DNA of 42,501 bases from contig JACRKX010000060.1 of NCBI GenBank assembly GCA_016219715.1, positions 1 through 42,501 of the forward strand, in the 5' to 3' direction. Both the position numbers and the translations under genes were made by a program. Numbering within the stretch: position 1 is the first letter of the stretch; each line of letters opens with the position of its first letter. Of this stretch, positions 27,281 to 36,016 are shown in pieces. The notes beneath the pieces were generated by a model. The model had not been told where the DNA came from. It worked only from the letters and a program-made list of their open reading frames with translations, and did no database searches. This DNA comes from Actinomycetota bacterium. Its GTDB lineage: Bacteria > Actinomycetota > Thermoleophilia > Solirubrobacterales > JACPNS01.

Positions 27281-27719
27281 GGAGAACGTATGTTCGCAGA
27301 CCGCTCCGACGGCACGTACAGCTTGAGCACAACGCAAGGAGTGAGGAATGGGATTGAGCGGAGCAAGTTCAAACTGAAACTTCACCGCACTCGAACGCTT
27401 GGCCCTTCTCAATTCCACGCGATTGCGACTGCTGGATCAAGTGCACGTACGCGCGGAACCGCGTCAGGCAGGCGCACTCCGACCGCGAGCTGTTCAGCAG
27501 GCGGGTCGTTCGAGCGTCAAAAAGGTTCTCGTCGCAATGAGATCCACGGCCTGGCGGCTGAGGTCGTCGGCGACGGCGTATCGAAACACAGCATCACAGC
27601 GGCACTGTGCCGACTCGCGTCGTCACCAGAATCGACGGTGGTACGGACCCTTCGTAGTTTATTGCACACGCGCTCTGAACTAGGTGTCCGCTGTGGGCGC
27701 AACGCGGTGAAACCCGAAC

Positions 27720-27784
27720 TTCCGGTTTTGCCGCCTCAGGATGAGGTAGAGTAACCGGAACTTCATCTACCTCTCCCCCTCAGG
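27720..27784. promoter_or_regulatory. Nested inverted repeats, putative operator of the XRE-ImmA operon
   Basis: TTCCGGTT/AACCGGAA (27720-27727/27753-27760); GAGGTAGA/TCTACCTC (27743-27750/27766-27773); CCTCAGG repeated at 27734 and 27778. Confidence 0.65.
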
Positions 27785-27796
27785 AGCAAAGCCAGC

Positions 27797-28441
27797 TTGA
27801 ATACACCTCAGAAAATATTCACCGCCGACACTGGCCTCCACGACCGCTTGCCGGATCTTGATCTGACTGTGAGCCAGCTACACCAGATCGTACGCGCCGG
27901 GGCGGTGGCACGCCGCCGTTCGTCACCCTTGCATCCGCGCAATCACGCCGGCTTCAACGACTGGTCGGAGTGCATCGCCGAGTCTCGCCGACTGCTGTTG
28001 CCCACCGGCTGGAAGAAAGAAGACGCCGACGGACTGCCGCTGATCGTTCACCCGAGCGGAGCCTTCGCCTTCACGGTGGCCACCGGCGACGGTGCGACCG
28101 GCGATGTTTCGCAGGTGCCACGCACCAAGTACCCCAAGGGAGCCAAGACGCTTCGCGAGGTGGCCAAGAATCAGCAGCCGTCGTTGTTTGAAGAGAAAGC
28201 CGAGCCGCTCACCAAGGCCACTCGTGATTTCTGGATTTTGCTTCGGGCTCGCAATGGCAACGAAGTCGCTTTGGAGTTCTCGAAGCCAAGCATCTACGCG
28301 GAGGCCACTAAGGAAAAGGCGTATGTTTCTGGCTGGTCGCAGCGCCTGATCGTTCCTTCCATCTCCATCTACCGCCAGGTGCCCAGCGACTTGTTAGACC
28401 AGTCCACTGGCGAGATCGATATTCAGATCGACAAGCGCTAA
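27797..28441 (+). CDS. Hypothetical protein, partner of XRE-ImmA protein
   Basis: Long ORF with TTG start and AGGAG upstream; stop 2 nt before next ATG. Confidence 0.75.
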   Translation: MNTPQKIFTADTGLHDRLPDLDLTVSQLHQIVRAGAVARRRSSPLHPRNHAGFNDWSECIAESRRLLLPTGWKKEDADGLPLIVHPSGAFAFTVATGDGATGDVSQVPRTKYPKGAKTLREVAKNQQPSLFEEKAEPLTKATRDFWILLRARNGNEVALEFSKPSIYAEATKEKAYVSGWSQRLIVPSISIYRQVPSDLLDQSTGEIDIQIDKR

Positions 28442-28443
28442 GG

Positions 28444-29553
28444 ATGATCGGTGGTTTTGAACCCACGCGACTGACGGTCGCTCGCAAACGTCGGGCCATG
28501 ACAAAAAAGGATCTGGCGCGCGAGGCAGACATATCTGTGCGCATTCTCAGTGACTACGAGCGCGGCGTTAGTGATCCAAGCGATGCCACGCTCAAACGGC
28601 TCGCTACTGCACTGCGTTATCCCATCGACTTCTTCACCGGCCCAGCGGTAGAAGAACTGACGACTGAGGTTGTTAGCTTTCGCGCCCTGACGAAGCTCAA
28701 AGCGCCCCAGCGAGATGCAGCGCTCAGCGCCGGCACGTTGGCCATGTCGCTGTACCAATGGACTGCTGCACGATTCAGTCTGCCCGATGTCGATGTGCCG
28801 TTTCTCCCGGATTGTGATGATCCAGAGATCGCGGCTGAGTTAGTTCGCCGGGAATGGAATCTCGGCAACAAGGCCGTTCCGAACATGGTCCACCTGCTTG
28901 AGTCGCGTGGCATTCGTGTTTTCACGCTAGTCGAGCAGTGCAAGGAGGTCGATGCCTTCTCATGCTGGTTTGAGAACGAGCCGTTTGTCTTTTTGAACAC
29001 TCAGAAGTCGGGTGAGCGCAGCCGGATGGACGCGGCCCACGAACTTGCCCACCTAGTCTTGCATCGTCAAAACCAGATTCCGCAGGGTCGTGACGCCGAG
29101 CGAGAAGCCAAGGCATTCGCCTCCGCCTTTTTGATGCCTCGCGACGATGTCATGGCAGTGATGAACCAGTTCCCCGACCCGAGCATTGAGGAGCTTCTAC
29201 AGCTCAAAGCTCGTTGGAAAGTGTCGATTGCGGCCCTCGTCTACCGACTGAACAAGCTTGGTCTTCTGAGCGAGTGGCATCACCGGAACTTGTGGATCGA
29301 GCTTTCCTCACTTGACATGCGGACCAAAGAACCTGATGAAATACCGCGCGAGACTTCCTTGGTGTTGCGAAAGGTATTCGCTTCACTACGTGACGATGGC
29401 GTGAAGACATCGGATGTGGCCAGACAACTCCGATTGCCGCATGATGAACTGACGGCGTTTCTTGTCGGGCTGGTGATGGTGCCGGTTGCAGGATCCAGTT
29501 CGCGAACGCAAGCACGTTCTGGACCACCGAAGCTCACCTTGATTGAAAGCTGA
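28444..29553 (+). CDS. XRE-family HTH + ImmA/IrrE metallopeptidase fusion
   Basis: RLTVARKRRAMTKKDLAREADISVRILSDYERGVSDP (HTH_3); MDAAHELAHLVLH (HExxH) with EREAKAFASAFLMP. Confidence 0.94.
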   Translation: MIGGFEPTRLTVARKRRAMTKKDLAREADISVRILSDYERGVSDPSDATLKRLATALRYPIDFFTGPAVEELTTEVVSFRALTKLKAPQRDAALSAGTLAMSLYQWTAARFSLPDVDVPFLPDCDDPEIAAELVRREWNLGNKAVPNMVHLLESRGIRVFTLVEQCKEVDAFSCWFENEPFVFLNTQKSGERSRMDAAHELAHLVLHRQNQIPQGRDAEREAKAFASAFLMPRDDVMAVMNQFPDPSIEELLQLKARWKVSIAALVYRLNKLGLLSEWHHRNLWIELSSLDMRTKEPDEIPRETSLVLRKVFASLRDDGVKTSDVARQLRLPHDELTAFLVGLVMVPVAGSSSRTQARSGPPKLTLIES

Positions 29554-29610
29554 CCACAGCTTTTACGTTGGCCAAGTGAAGCGAGTCGATTTTGAACTTC
29601 GACAAGCTGA

Positions 29611-29683
29611 TGGAGCCAGACGGGATCGAACCGACGACCTCCTGCTTGCAAAGCAGGCGCTCTACCAACTGAGCTATGGCCCC
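29611..29683 (-). tRNA. tRNA-Ala (TGC)
   Basis: GGGGCCATAGCTCAGTTGGTAGAGCGCCTGCTTTGCAAGCAGGAGGTCGTCGGTTCGATCCCGTCTGGCTCCA, 73 nt cloverleaf; anticodon loop TTTGCAA. Confidence 0.96.
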
Positions 29684-29754
29684 TTGCGTTTATCGCCGGG
29701 CGCGAGTCCCGGGCGCGTCATGCAATCTTAGGCGGCTGCCGTATGATCGCCTTG

Positions 29755-30138
29755 ATGCCGTCCGACGTTGAGCAGACAGCCGAGATCGAACAGGTCCTCG
29801 CCGAGCTCAGCGAACCCGGCGGCTTTGACGCGGCCGATCGGCGGATCGGCGCGATCGCACCCCAGCTTCAGAGCACGCTCGACAAGGCTCTCTCGGCCGG
29901 TGGCTGGTTCGATGACGCTCACGAAGGCGCGGTGCTCAAGGCCGCGACGACACCAGACGACGAGGCGCGTATCGATGCTGTGCGCAACTTCGTTCTCGAG
30001 CAGACCAGGCTGGGAATGCTGGTTGGCGTGGCCGTCGGATGGGAGATAGCCGAGCGCCTCGCCGAACGGCGAGGTCGCGGGCCTTCAGATCAGGCTTCCG
30101 TCGTGCCCGACCGCGGGGATCGGGCTGACGAAGGATGA
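29755..30138 (+). CDS. Hypothetical small soluble protein (ATG 29755 preferred over 29743)
   Basis: Open ORF; TATGAT box ends 7 nt before ATG 29755. Confidence 0.6.
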   Translation: MPSDVEQTAEIEQVLAELSEPGGFDAADRRIGAIAPQLQSTLDKALSAGGWFDDAHEGAVLKAATTPDDEARIDAVRNFVLEQTRLGMLVGVAVGWEIAERLAERRGRGPSDQASVVPDRGDRADEG

Positions 30139-30148
30139 TGTGAGCGGG

Positions 30149-30307
30149 TCAAGCTTCACTGTGGTCGCGGAGCCAGTGGGCACGGTCTTTCCAGTCGTGT
30201 GCCATCAGGAGGCTGCCTGCCACAGCGAGTACGGCTCCAGTAAAACCGTGGTGCAGGCGCCAGCCCGCTACCCAAACCCGCTGCATGTCTCTGTCGTAAC
30301 GAACCAT
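30149..30307 (-). CDS. Small membrane protein of 52 aa, below the supplied ORF cutoff (alternative start 30319 gives 56 aa)
   Basis: Translates as MVRYDRDMQRVWVAGWRLHHGFTGAVLAVAGSLLMAHDWKDRAHWLRDHSEA; one clear TM helix; GGGGAA before ATG. Confidence 0.6.
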   Translation of the reverse strand: MVRYDRDMQRVWVAGWRLHHGFTGAVLAVAGSLLMAHDWKDRAHWLRDHSEA

Positions 30308-30412
30308 TTCCCCATCCATTCACTAGGCCCGCGATCCCCCTCGCCGGCACTGTCTCAAACGTAACCCGTGAGCTATGAATAAGCAACCTATTTATCGGCA
30401 TTTTGGAGGTCG

Positions 30413-30982
30413 GTGATAACCATGAGAGCCTCATCAGAATCACGTATTCGACTTTTTTTCGTCGTTTTTTCATTAGCGCTGACGGCCCTGTTCGGAGCCG
30501 GCTGCGGCGACGACGACGGCACAACGACCAGCAGCGGCGCTACGGCCGCGGCTACCGGTGAAACGAGCGCCGAAGTCACTTCGCAGGCCACCGGCGACAC
30601 CGGCCAAACCTCCGGTGAGGGAACGACCTCAGAGACCGGCGATGGCGGCACCAGCGCGCAGCCGGAAAGCAAAGTCGGCGACGAAGAGGCTGCGCGGACT
30701 CCCGTAACCATGACGGTCGCCGGCAACCGGTTCACGGCGGGCACGGCCCGCAACGTCCATGTGCCGTCGTTCATCGCGATCGAGCTCGATGTGACCGTCG
30801 AGGGTCCGAACTCGAAGACATTGCTGGTTACGCGTCCGGGCGGTGCACAGAAGACCTTTACCTTCCCGGGTGGCGAGCGCTCTACGCGGCAGATCGAAGG
30901 GCTGCGTCCTGGGCGGTCGCTGATCGTCGCGATCGGCAGGGACCGGGTGACGGTCGTCGCCGACGCCGAACCGGGGCCGTAG
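30413..30982 (+). CDS. Putative lipoprotein (start 30413 or 30422)
   Basis: Signal with lipobox (ALFGAGC), Ser/Thr/Gly-rich linker, C-terminal beta-rich domain; GGAGG upstream. Confidence 0.75.
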   Translation: MITMRASSESRIRLFFVVFSLALTALFGAGCGDDDGTTTSSGATAAATGETSAEVTSQATGDTGQTSGEGTTSETGDGGTSAQPESKVGDEEAARTPVTMTVAGNRFTAGTARNVHVPSFIAIELDVTVEGPNSKTLLVTRPGGAQKTFTFPGGERSTRQIEGLRPGRSLIVAIGRDRVTVVADAEPGP

Positions 30983-30985
30983 CGG

Positions 30986-32518
30986 TTACGGGGTGACGGG
31001 CGTAGGCCCGTCGCTTGCGCCGGTCGCGCCCGTCGCACCCTGGGGCGCGCTGCTGCCGGTAGGACCGGTCGGCGGGGTGGGCGAGCTAGTCGGCGGAGTT
31101 GGAGAAGTCGCGGGTGGCTCCGGCGCGGTGGGCATGCCTGGCGTTTCCGTGCCCCCTGTGGGGCCGGTCGCGCCTTCGTCGGTGGGTGTGCCGGGCTCGA
31201 CCACGGCTGTTGAGTGCTCTTCGTCGATGACCTCTGGCGAGGGCTCGGGCTTAGGGGCGACTTCAACCGGGTCGGTTGCGGGCGGAGCTTCGCTGGCCGG
31301 TGGTGCGGCCTCCTCGGCCTGCTCGCTAGCGGCCGCGAGATCGTCGGTGGCGTCTGTCTGAGCGGCCGCCGGTGGTTCGGGTGCGACGCCACCGGTGAGG
31401 TCCTTGGCGCCGATGTCGGCGGGTTGTGTGATGGCGGCGCCACGCGAGAGCGATCCGGTGTTGACGTCGTTCTTGGCTACCTGGGCCACACCGCCAGTGA
31501 CGATCGCGGCGGTAGCCAGGCCGGCCCCGACCTTTGCGGCGATCGTGCCCAGGCCGGCCGAAACTCCAGCGCCGGCCGCTGCCGCGCTTGCTCCGGCGCC
31601 GGCGGCTCCCGCGGCTCCGGCTGCCCCGGTGACTCCGGTCGCGCCGGCCAGTCCGCCCGTGCCGGCCGCGGCGCTGCCGCCGAACAGCTTCAGCGCGAGG
31701 ACGTTCTTCAGAGCGAGCAGCCCGCCGACGGGCGCCAGCACGGCAAGTTTGCGGTTGGTCAGCGTCAACTCCTTCTTGAAGGCGTTGCAGCGCTCGCAGT
31801 CGGCGATGTGGCGGCGAACCGGGGGCGAGATCTTCTGCAGGCCCTCGGCGACCGCACCGAGTTCGAGGCGGACCTCGTCGCAGGTCAGGCGCCGCGACTC
31901 GGCGGCCTCGGCCAGCGAGACGCGAGCGCGCACCAGCAGGCTCTTGACGCTGGGCACCGAGGTGTCCATCGCCTCGGCGATCTGGTCGTAGGAGAGATCT
32001 CCCATCTCACGCAACATCAGCGCGGTGCGCTGGGTCTCGGGAAGTTTCTTGACGTCACCGACGAGGTCTTCGAGATCGAGTTTGTCGTGTACGCGGTCGG
32101 CCGTCGCCACTGCGGCTCCGCCTTCGAAGACGTCCATCGAGTCGACACCCGACGGCCGTGGCCGGCGCAGGTGGTTGAGGCTGCGGTTGCGAGCGATGCG
32201 GTAGAGCCAGGGGCGAACGTTTAGTTCGCGTTCGTCGGCGAGCATCGCGCGGTAGGCGGCGACGAAGACCTCCTGCAGGATGTCCTCGGCGTCCTCGGCC
32301 GATCCGACCATGTGCCTGCTGAATGCCAGCAGGCGGGTGCGGTAGCGCGCGATCAGTGTTTCGAAGGCCGCGTCGTTGCCACGGCGTGTAAGCGAAACCA
32401 GCCGCTCGTCTGACTGCAGGCGAAGGAACCCGGCGCGCGGGTCCTTCAACAACGTGGGCGAGTTGACGCCCGGCTCTCTAAGAACGGAAGCTTCCATCTG
32501 TTCTCTATCTATCGACAT
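30986..32518 (-). CDS. ECF-type RNA polymerase sigma factor with C-terminal extension (ORF open to 32524)
   Basis: Sigma-2 (FSRHMVGSAEDAEDILQEVFVAAYR), sigma-4 (LMLREMGDLSYDQIAEAMDTSVPSVKSLLVRAR), then HIADCERC, Gly/Ala-rich hydrophobic helix, Pro/Thr/Gly tail. Confidence 0.9.
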   Translation of the reverse strand: MSIDREQMEASVLREPGVNSPTLLKDPRAGFLRLQSDERLVSLTRRGNDAAFETLIARYRTRLLAFSRHMVGSAEDAEDILQEVFVAAYRAMLADERELNVRPWLYRIARNRSLNHLRRPRPSGVDSMDVFEGGAAVATADRVHDKLDLEDLVGDVKKLPETQRTALMLREMGDLSYDQIAEAMDTSVPSVKSLLVRARVSLAEAAESRRLTCDEVRLELGAVAEGLQKISPPVRRHIADCERCNAFKKELTLTNRKLAVLAPVGGLLALKNVLALKLFGGSAAAGTGGLAGATGVTGAAGAAGAAGAGASAAAAGAGVSAGLGTIAAKVGAGLATAAIVTGGVAQVAKNDVNTGSLSRGAAITQPADIGAKDLTGGVAPEPPAAAQTDATDDLAAASEQAEEAAPPASEAPPATDPVEVAPKPEPSPEVIDEEHSTAVVEPGTPTDEGATGPTGGTETPGMPTAPEPPATSPTPPTSSPTPPTGPTGSSAPQGATGATGASDGPTPVTP

Positions 32519-32599
32519 AGACACCGATTACCCGAGAAAGTCGCGGTTAAGCCAGAATTGCTTCCCCGTCGCAATCGTTACTTTCATTGTGACAACCCT

Positions 32600-32682
32600 G
32601 CCCGGGTGGCGGAACGGTAGACGCGGCTGACTTAAAATCGGCTGTCCTAACGGACGTGTGGGTTCAATTCCCACCCCGGGTA
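32600..32682 (+). tRNA. tRNA-Leu (TAA)
   Basis: Class II tRNA with variable arm GTCC-TAAC-GGAC; anticodon loop CTTAAAA; T-arm GTGGGTTCAATTCCCAC. Confidence 0.95.
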
Positions 32683-32828
32683 TCGCCCCTTCTTAACACG
32701 ACATCAATCGGTGAGAGAGTTAGAATCCCTCATTAGACACGTCGTGCAATAAGTGGTTTTTGAAAGGCGATCCGAACGCCGATACCTACCACCTGCGCAT
32801 CCCCAACCTATCCCCCTTCGGAGGACCA

Positions 32829-34127
32829 ATGTCAGCGACGACTGCGCCAATCGCACCCCAGGCCACGCTCCCGGCCGATCAGATCGACTTCGTGGACCTC
32901 TACCGCCGCTGGGAGCACAACAACTGGTCGGCGATGGATCTCGACTTCAGCCAGGACAAAGTCGACTGGAACGAGAAGTTCGACGACTTCATGCGCAAGG
33001 CCGCGCGCTGGAACTACTCGCTGTTCTTCTTTGGTGAGGACGAAGTGGCCGACAACCTTTCACCGTTCATCGACGCCGCTCCGCTCGAGGAGCAGAAGTA
33101 CTTCATCACCACCCAGCAGGTCGACGAGGCGCGCCACGCGATCTTCTTCTCGCGCTTCTTCAACGAGGTGATCGGCGTCAACGCCAAGAGCTACGCCGAG
33201 TCGCTCGCGTCCACCCAGCCCGACTTGACCTACGGCCTGCGCAAGGTCTTCGAGACGCTCAACCGCGTGACCGACGAGCTGCGCCGCGACCGTTCCATCC
33301 CGAAGCTGTCGCAGGCGATCACGCTCTACCACCTGGTCGTCGAGGGCACGCTGGCTCAAACCGGACAGCACTTCATCGCCGACTACCTGACTCGCATGGA
33401 CGTGTTGCCTGGCTTTCGCGAAGGCATGGTCAACGTCGAGAAAGACGAGCAGCGCCACATCGCCGCCGGCGTCAAGATGCTCGCCGACTTCAACCGCCAA
33501 GACGACGAGGTCCGGCCGGCGATGCGCGAGATCCTTCAGGAGGTGTTGCCGTACACGATCGCGGTCTTCCGTCCGCCAAACGACGATGAGCGTTACGTCA
33601 CCGTCTTCGGCGAGACGCTTCAGAACATCGCCGTCACCGGACAGCGCCAGCTTGACACCCGGCTGAACGCCGCCGGCATTCCCTCGCGCGGTCCAGAAGG
33701 CGTGCTGCCGTTCATGGACGAGGACATCACCTACGAAGAACGTGCCGATCGTTCCTTCGTGATGATGCGGGCCGGTCTCTTCTCGGGCGGCACCGAGCCG
33801 ATCAAGAACGACCCTCAGGCGATTGGATATTTCTTTGACCTGATGAGCGCATCGGTCAACCCGAATCATGGTTTCAAGGAGGCGAAGGTCCTGCAGTGGG
33901 ACTTCACCGACGCAGATCCATGGCACATTCGCATCGACAACGGAACTTCGGAGGCAGCGGCAGGTCGTGCGCCGGTCGCAGACGTCACGTTCACGACCAG
34001 CCTTGCCGACTGGATGGCGATCATCGATGGTCGCAAGCCGATCGCCAAGGCGCTGCTCACTCGCAAGCTCAAGGCAAAGGGCGACGTCAAGACGATGCTT
34101 GCCCTGCCGCGCGTGTTCGTGCGGTAG
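32829..34127 (+). CDS. Diiron ferritin-like (RNR R2-like/AurF-like) protein with C-terminal SCP2-like domain
   Basis: EEQKYFITTQQVDEARHAIFFSRFF and EKDEQRHIAAG diiron motifs; C-terminal ADVTFTTSLADWMAIIDGRKPIAKALLTRKLKAKGDVKTML. Confidence 0.82.
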   Translation: MSATTAPIAPQATLPADQIDFVDLYRRWEHNNWSAMDLDFSQDKVDWNEKFDDFMRKAARWNYSLFFFGEDEVADNLSPFIDAAPLEEQKYFITTQQVDEARHAIFFSRFFNEVIGVNAKSYAESLASTQPDLTYGLRKVFETLNRVTDELRRDRSIPKLSQAITLYHLVVEGTLAQTGQHFIADYLTRMDVLPGFREGMVNVEKDEQRHIAAGVKMLADFNRQDDEVRPAMREILQEVLPYTIAVFRPPNDDERYVTVFGETLQNIAVTGQRQLDTRLNAAGIPSRGPEGVLPFMDEDITYEERADRSFVMMRAGLFSGGTEPIKNDPQAIGYFFDLMSASVNPNHGFKEAKVLQWDFTDADPWHIRIDNGTSEAAAGRAPVADVTFTTSLADWMAIIDGRKPIAKALLTRKLKAKGDVKTMLALPRVFVR

Positions 34128-34174
34128 CCGATCGGGGCGGCACCGGCCGGTCATCGTTAACGTGTGGGGACGCG

Positions 34175-35698
34175 ATGCACTGCGTTCCTCGCACCGCACA
34201 TCTCCGCAAGATTCCCGCGTCCGCGCTGGGTGGCCTGCTGCTGGCGCTGGCCTGTGCGCTTGCGCTCGCATACGCCGGCACAGCGACGGCCGCAGGCTTC
34301 GAGTGGGAGGGGGTCGTCGCCAGCGGCCTCAATCCAGGTTCGATCGCCACCGATGCGGCCGGTCGGGTCTACGTTCCTCAGCGTGGTGCGGGGCTGGTCT
34401 ACGTATACGACAGCGCGCGTAACGGCAATCGACTGCTCGGCTCGATCGGCTCGGGGCGCTTGCAGGATCCATCGGCAGTTGCCGTAGACAACCGGCTCAC
34501 GATCTACGTCGCCGACGCCGCTCGCGACGCGATCGTCACCTTCGGCTCGTTCATAACCGGCGCCGAGTACCGCGGTACCGACGGTGTGGGCGGCACGGCG
34601 CTGGGCCAGATGCGCGGCGTGTCGGTGCTGGCCACCGATCCCGAACCGCGACTCTACGCCGGAGAGCAGGGCAACCAACGCGTGCAGGCCTTCGATCCGG
34701 CACGCGGTGCGCTTGGGTCGCTATTCGCGTTCGGTGTGTCCGACCCGCCTCCGTTCGGACCGCCGGCTGGGCTCACGCTCGATTCTTCGAATCGGTTCTA
34801 CGTCAGCAGTGGCTCAGCCGGAAGCGACGTCCGCATGTTCGATACGCGTGGCATCTTCGTGGCCACGGTGATCGGCCCCGGCTCGGCTGTCGGCCAGGTC
34901 GACGGCGCCAGAGGACTAGACGCCGATCCCGCCAGCCGCCTGCTGGTCGCAGACAGCGGCAACGACCGTGTCGCGCTGTTTGACTCAGCGGCCGGCGGAT
35001 TCGCGCCGCTCGCCGTGTTTGGCACGAGTGGCTCGGGCACCGGCCAGTTCAACAATCCCGCCTCGCTCGCTCGCGCTCCCGGCGCGCTGCTCTACGTGGC
35101 CGACGCCGCGAACAGCCGCATCGTTCGCCTGCGCTACGACGACGCCGACCACGACGGCGCGATCGACGCGCTCGACAACTGCCCGGGGCTGCCGAACACC
35201 GACCAGGTCAATCACGACGGCGACAGCGCCGGTAACGCCTGCGACGACGATGACGATGGCGACGGCCTGCCCGACGCCGCCGATCCGTGCGCGACGACCA
35301 ACCCATTGCGAGACCTAAACCGAGACGGCTGCGCCGATCCGATTGTGAGGGCGCTGTCGCCGAAGAGCCGCGCGAACTTCCGGGCCGGTCGTGGCCCCGC
35401 GCGCGTAAGTGGCCGGGCACAGGCCGACACGGTCGGCGTGGCTCGCGTTCAGGTGGCCATCGTGCGCCGCTCTTCGGGCCGCTGCGCGTGGTGGAGTTCG
35501 CGACGGGGCAGATTTGTGAGTGGTTCTTGCGAGCGCCCGCGCTGGGTGCGCGCTCGGGGCACGTCGCGCTGGCACCTGACGACCGCGCGCTCGTCGTATA
35601 AGCGCGGCAGCTACTCGATTCGCGCGCGCGCCGTGCAGCGCGTGACCGGCGCGGTCGGGCAGGCGGCAGTGCCACAGTCGCGCTTCAGCGTCCGCTGA
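34175..35698 (+). CDS. Secreted NHL/beta-propeller protein with thrombospondin type 3-like repeats
   Basis: Signal peptide; NHL-like blades (DPSAVAVDNRLTIYVADAARDAIVTF); DDADHDGAIDALDNCPGLPNTDQVNHDGDSAGNACDDDDDGDG. Confidence 0.85.
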   Translation: MHCVPRTAHLRKIPASALGGLLLALACALALAYAGTATAAGFEWEGVVASGLNPGSIATDAAGRVYVPQRGAGLVYVYDSARNGNRLLGSIGSGRLQDPSAVAVDNRLTIYVADAARDAIVTFGSFITGAEYRGTDGVGGTALGQMRGVSVLATDPEPRLYAGEQGNQRVQAFDPARGALGSLFAFGVSDPPPFGPPAGLTLDSSNRFYVSSGSAGSDVRMFDTRGIFVATVIGPGSAVGQVDGARGLDADPASRLLVADSGNDRVALFDSAAGGFAPLAVFGTSGSGTGQFNNPASLARAPGALLYVADAANSRIVRLRYDDADHDGAIDALDNCPGLPNTDQVNHDGDSAGNACDDDDDGDGLPDAADPCATTNPLRDLNRDGCADPIVRALSPKSRANFRAGRGPARVSGRAQADTVGVARVQVAIVRRSSGRCAWWSSRRGRFVSGSCERPRWVRARGTSRWHLTTARSSYKRGSYSIRARAVQRVTGAVGQAAVPQSRFSVR

Positions 35699-35769
35699 GC
35701 ACGCAATTGACTCGCGAGTAATAAGTGCCGAATGGCACATATCTGCTCCAGGCCGATATGTATACTCGC

Positions 35770-35990
35770 CACGAACTTGCCGCCGAACTGTTCGTGCCCC
35801 CGGGCGCGGATAGGCGGGGGAACCACTGTTCGAAGCACTGGCGCCAACCGGCACAAGAGCTTCGGACCGGGGCGAATCGGCAACCGTGCCGGCAGACGAT
35901 CTCGATCGAAAGCCGTCACAACCGCCGTAGCGCAGCTCTTTCAGCGCGAGCCCTTCAGCTAACCCCGTAGGCCCGTTCGAAAGAGACGCA
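35770..35990 (+). ncRNA. Cyclic di-AMP riboswitch (ydaO/yuaA-type leader) upstream of RlpA-like gene
   Basis: Characteristic blocks GCGGGGGAACCAC, GGACCGGGGCGAATCGGC, CCTTCAGCTAACCCCGTAGGCCCGTTCGAAAGAGA in a non-coding leader of a cell-wall-hydrolase-like gene. Boundaries approximate. Confidence 0.82.
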
Positions 35991-36016
35991 ATACCGCGCT
36001 GTACCCCAATACTGAA

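Noticed and set aside
27399-27754. Overlapping plus-strand ORFs 27077-27754 and 27399-27683
   Set aside because: Low-complexity basic translation, overlap with the start of the PRTase gene or the intergenic region, and no SD or recognizable motif; more likely non-coding regulatory space.
24654-29553. Prophage or ICE
   Set aside because: No integrase, capsid, terminase, relaxase or conjugation gene; only small conflict-type genes next to a tRNA.
30140-30364. Plus-strand 74-aa ORF
   Set aside because: Composition not protein-like; the antisense strand encodes a more convincing small membrane protein.
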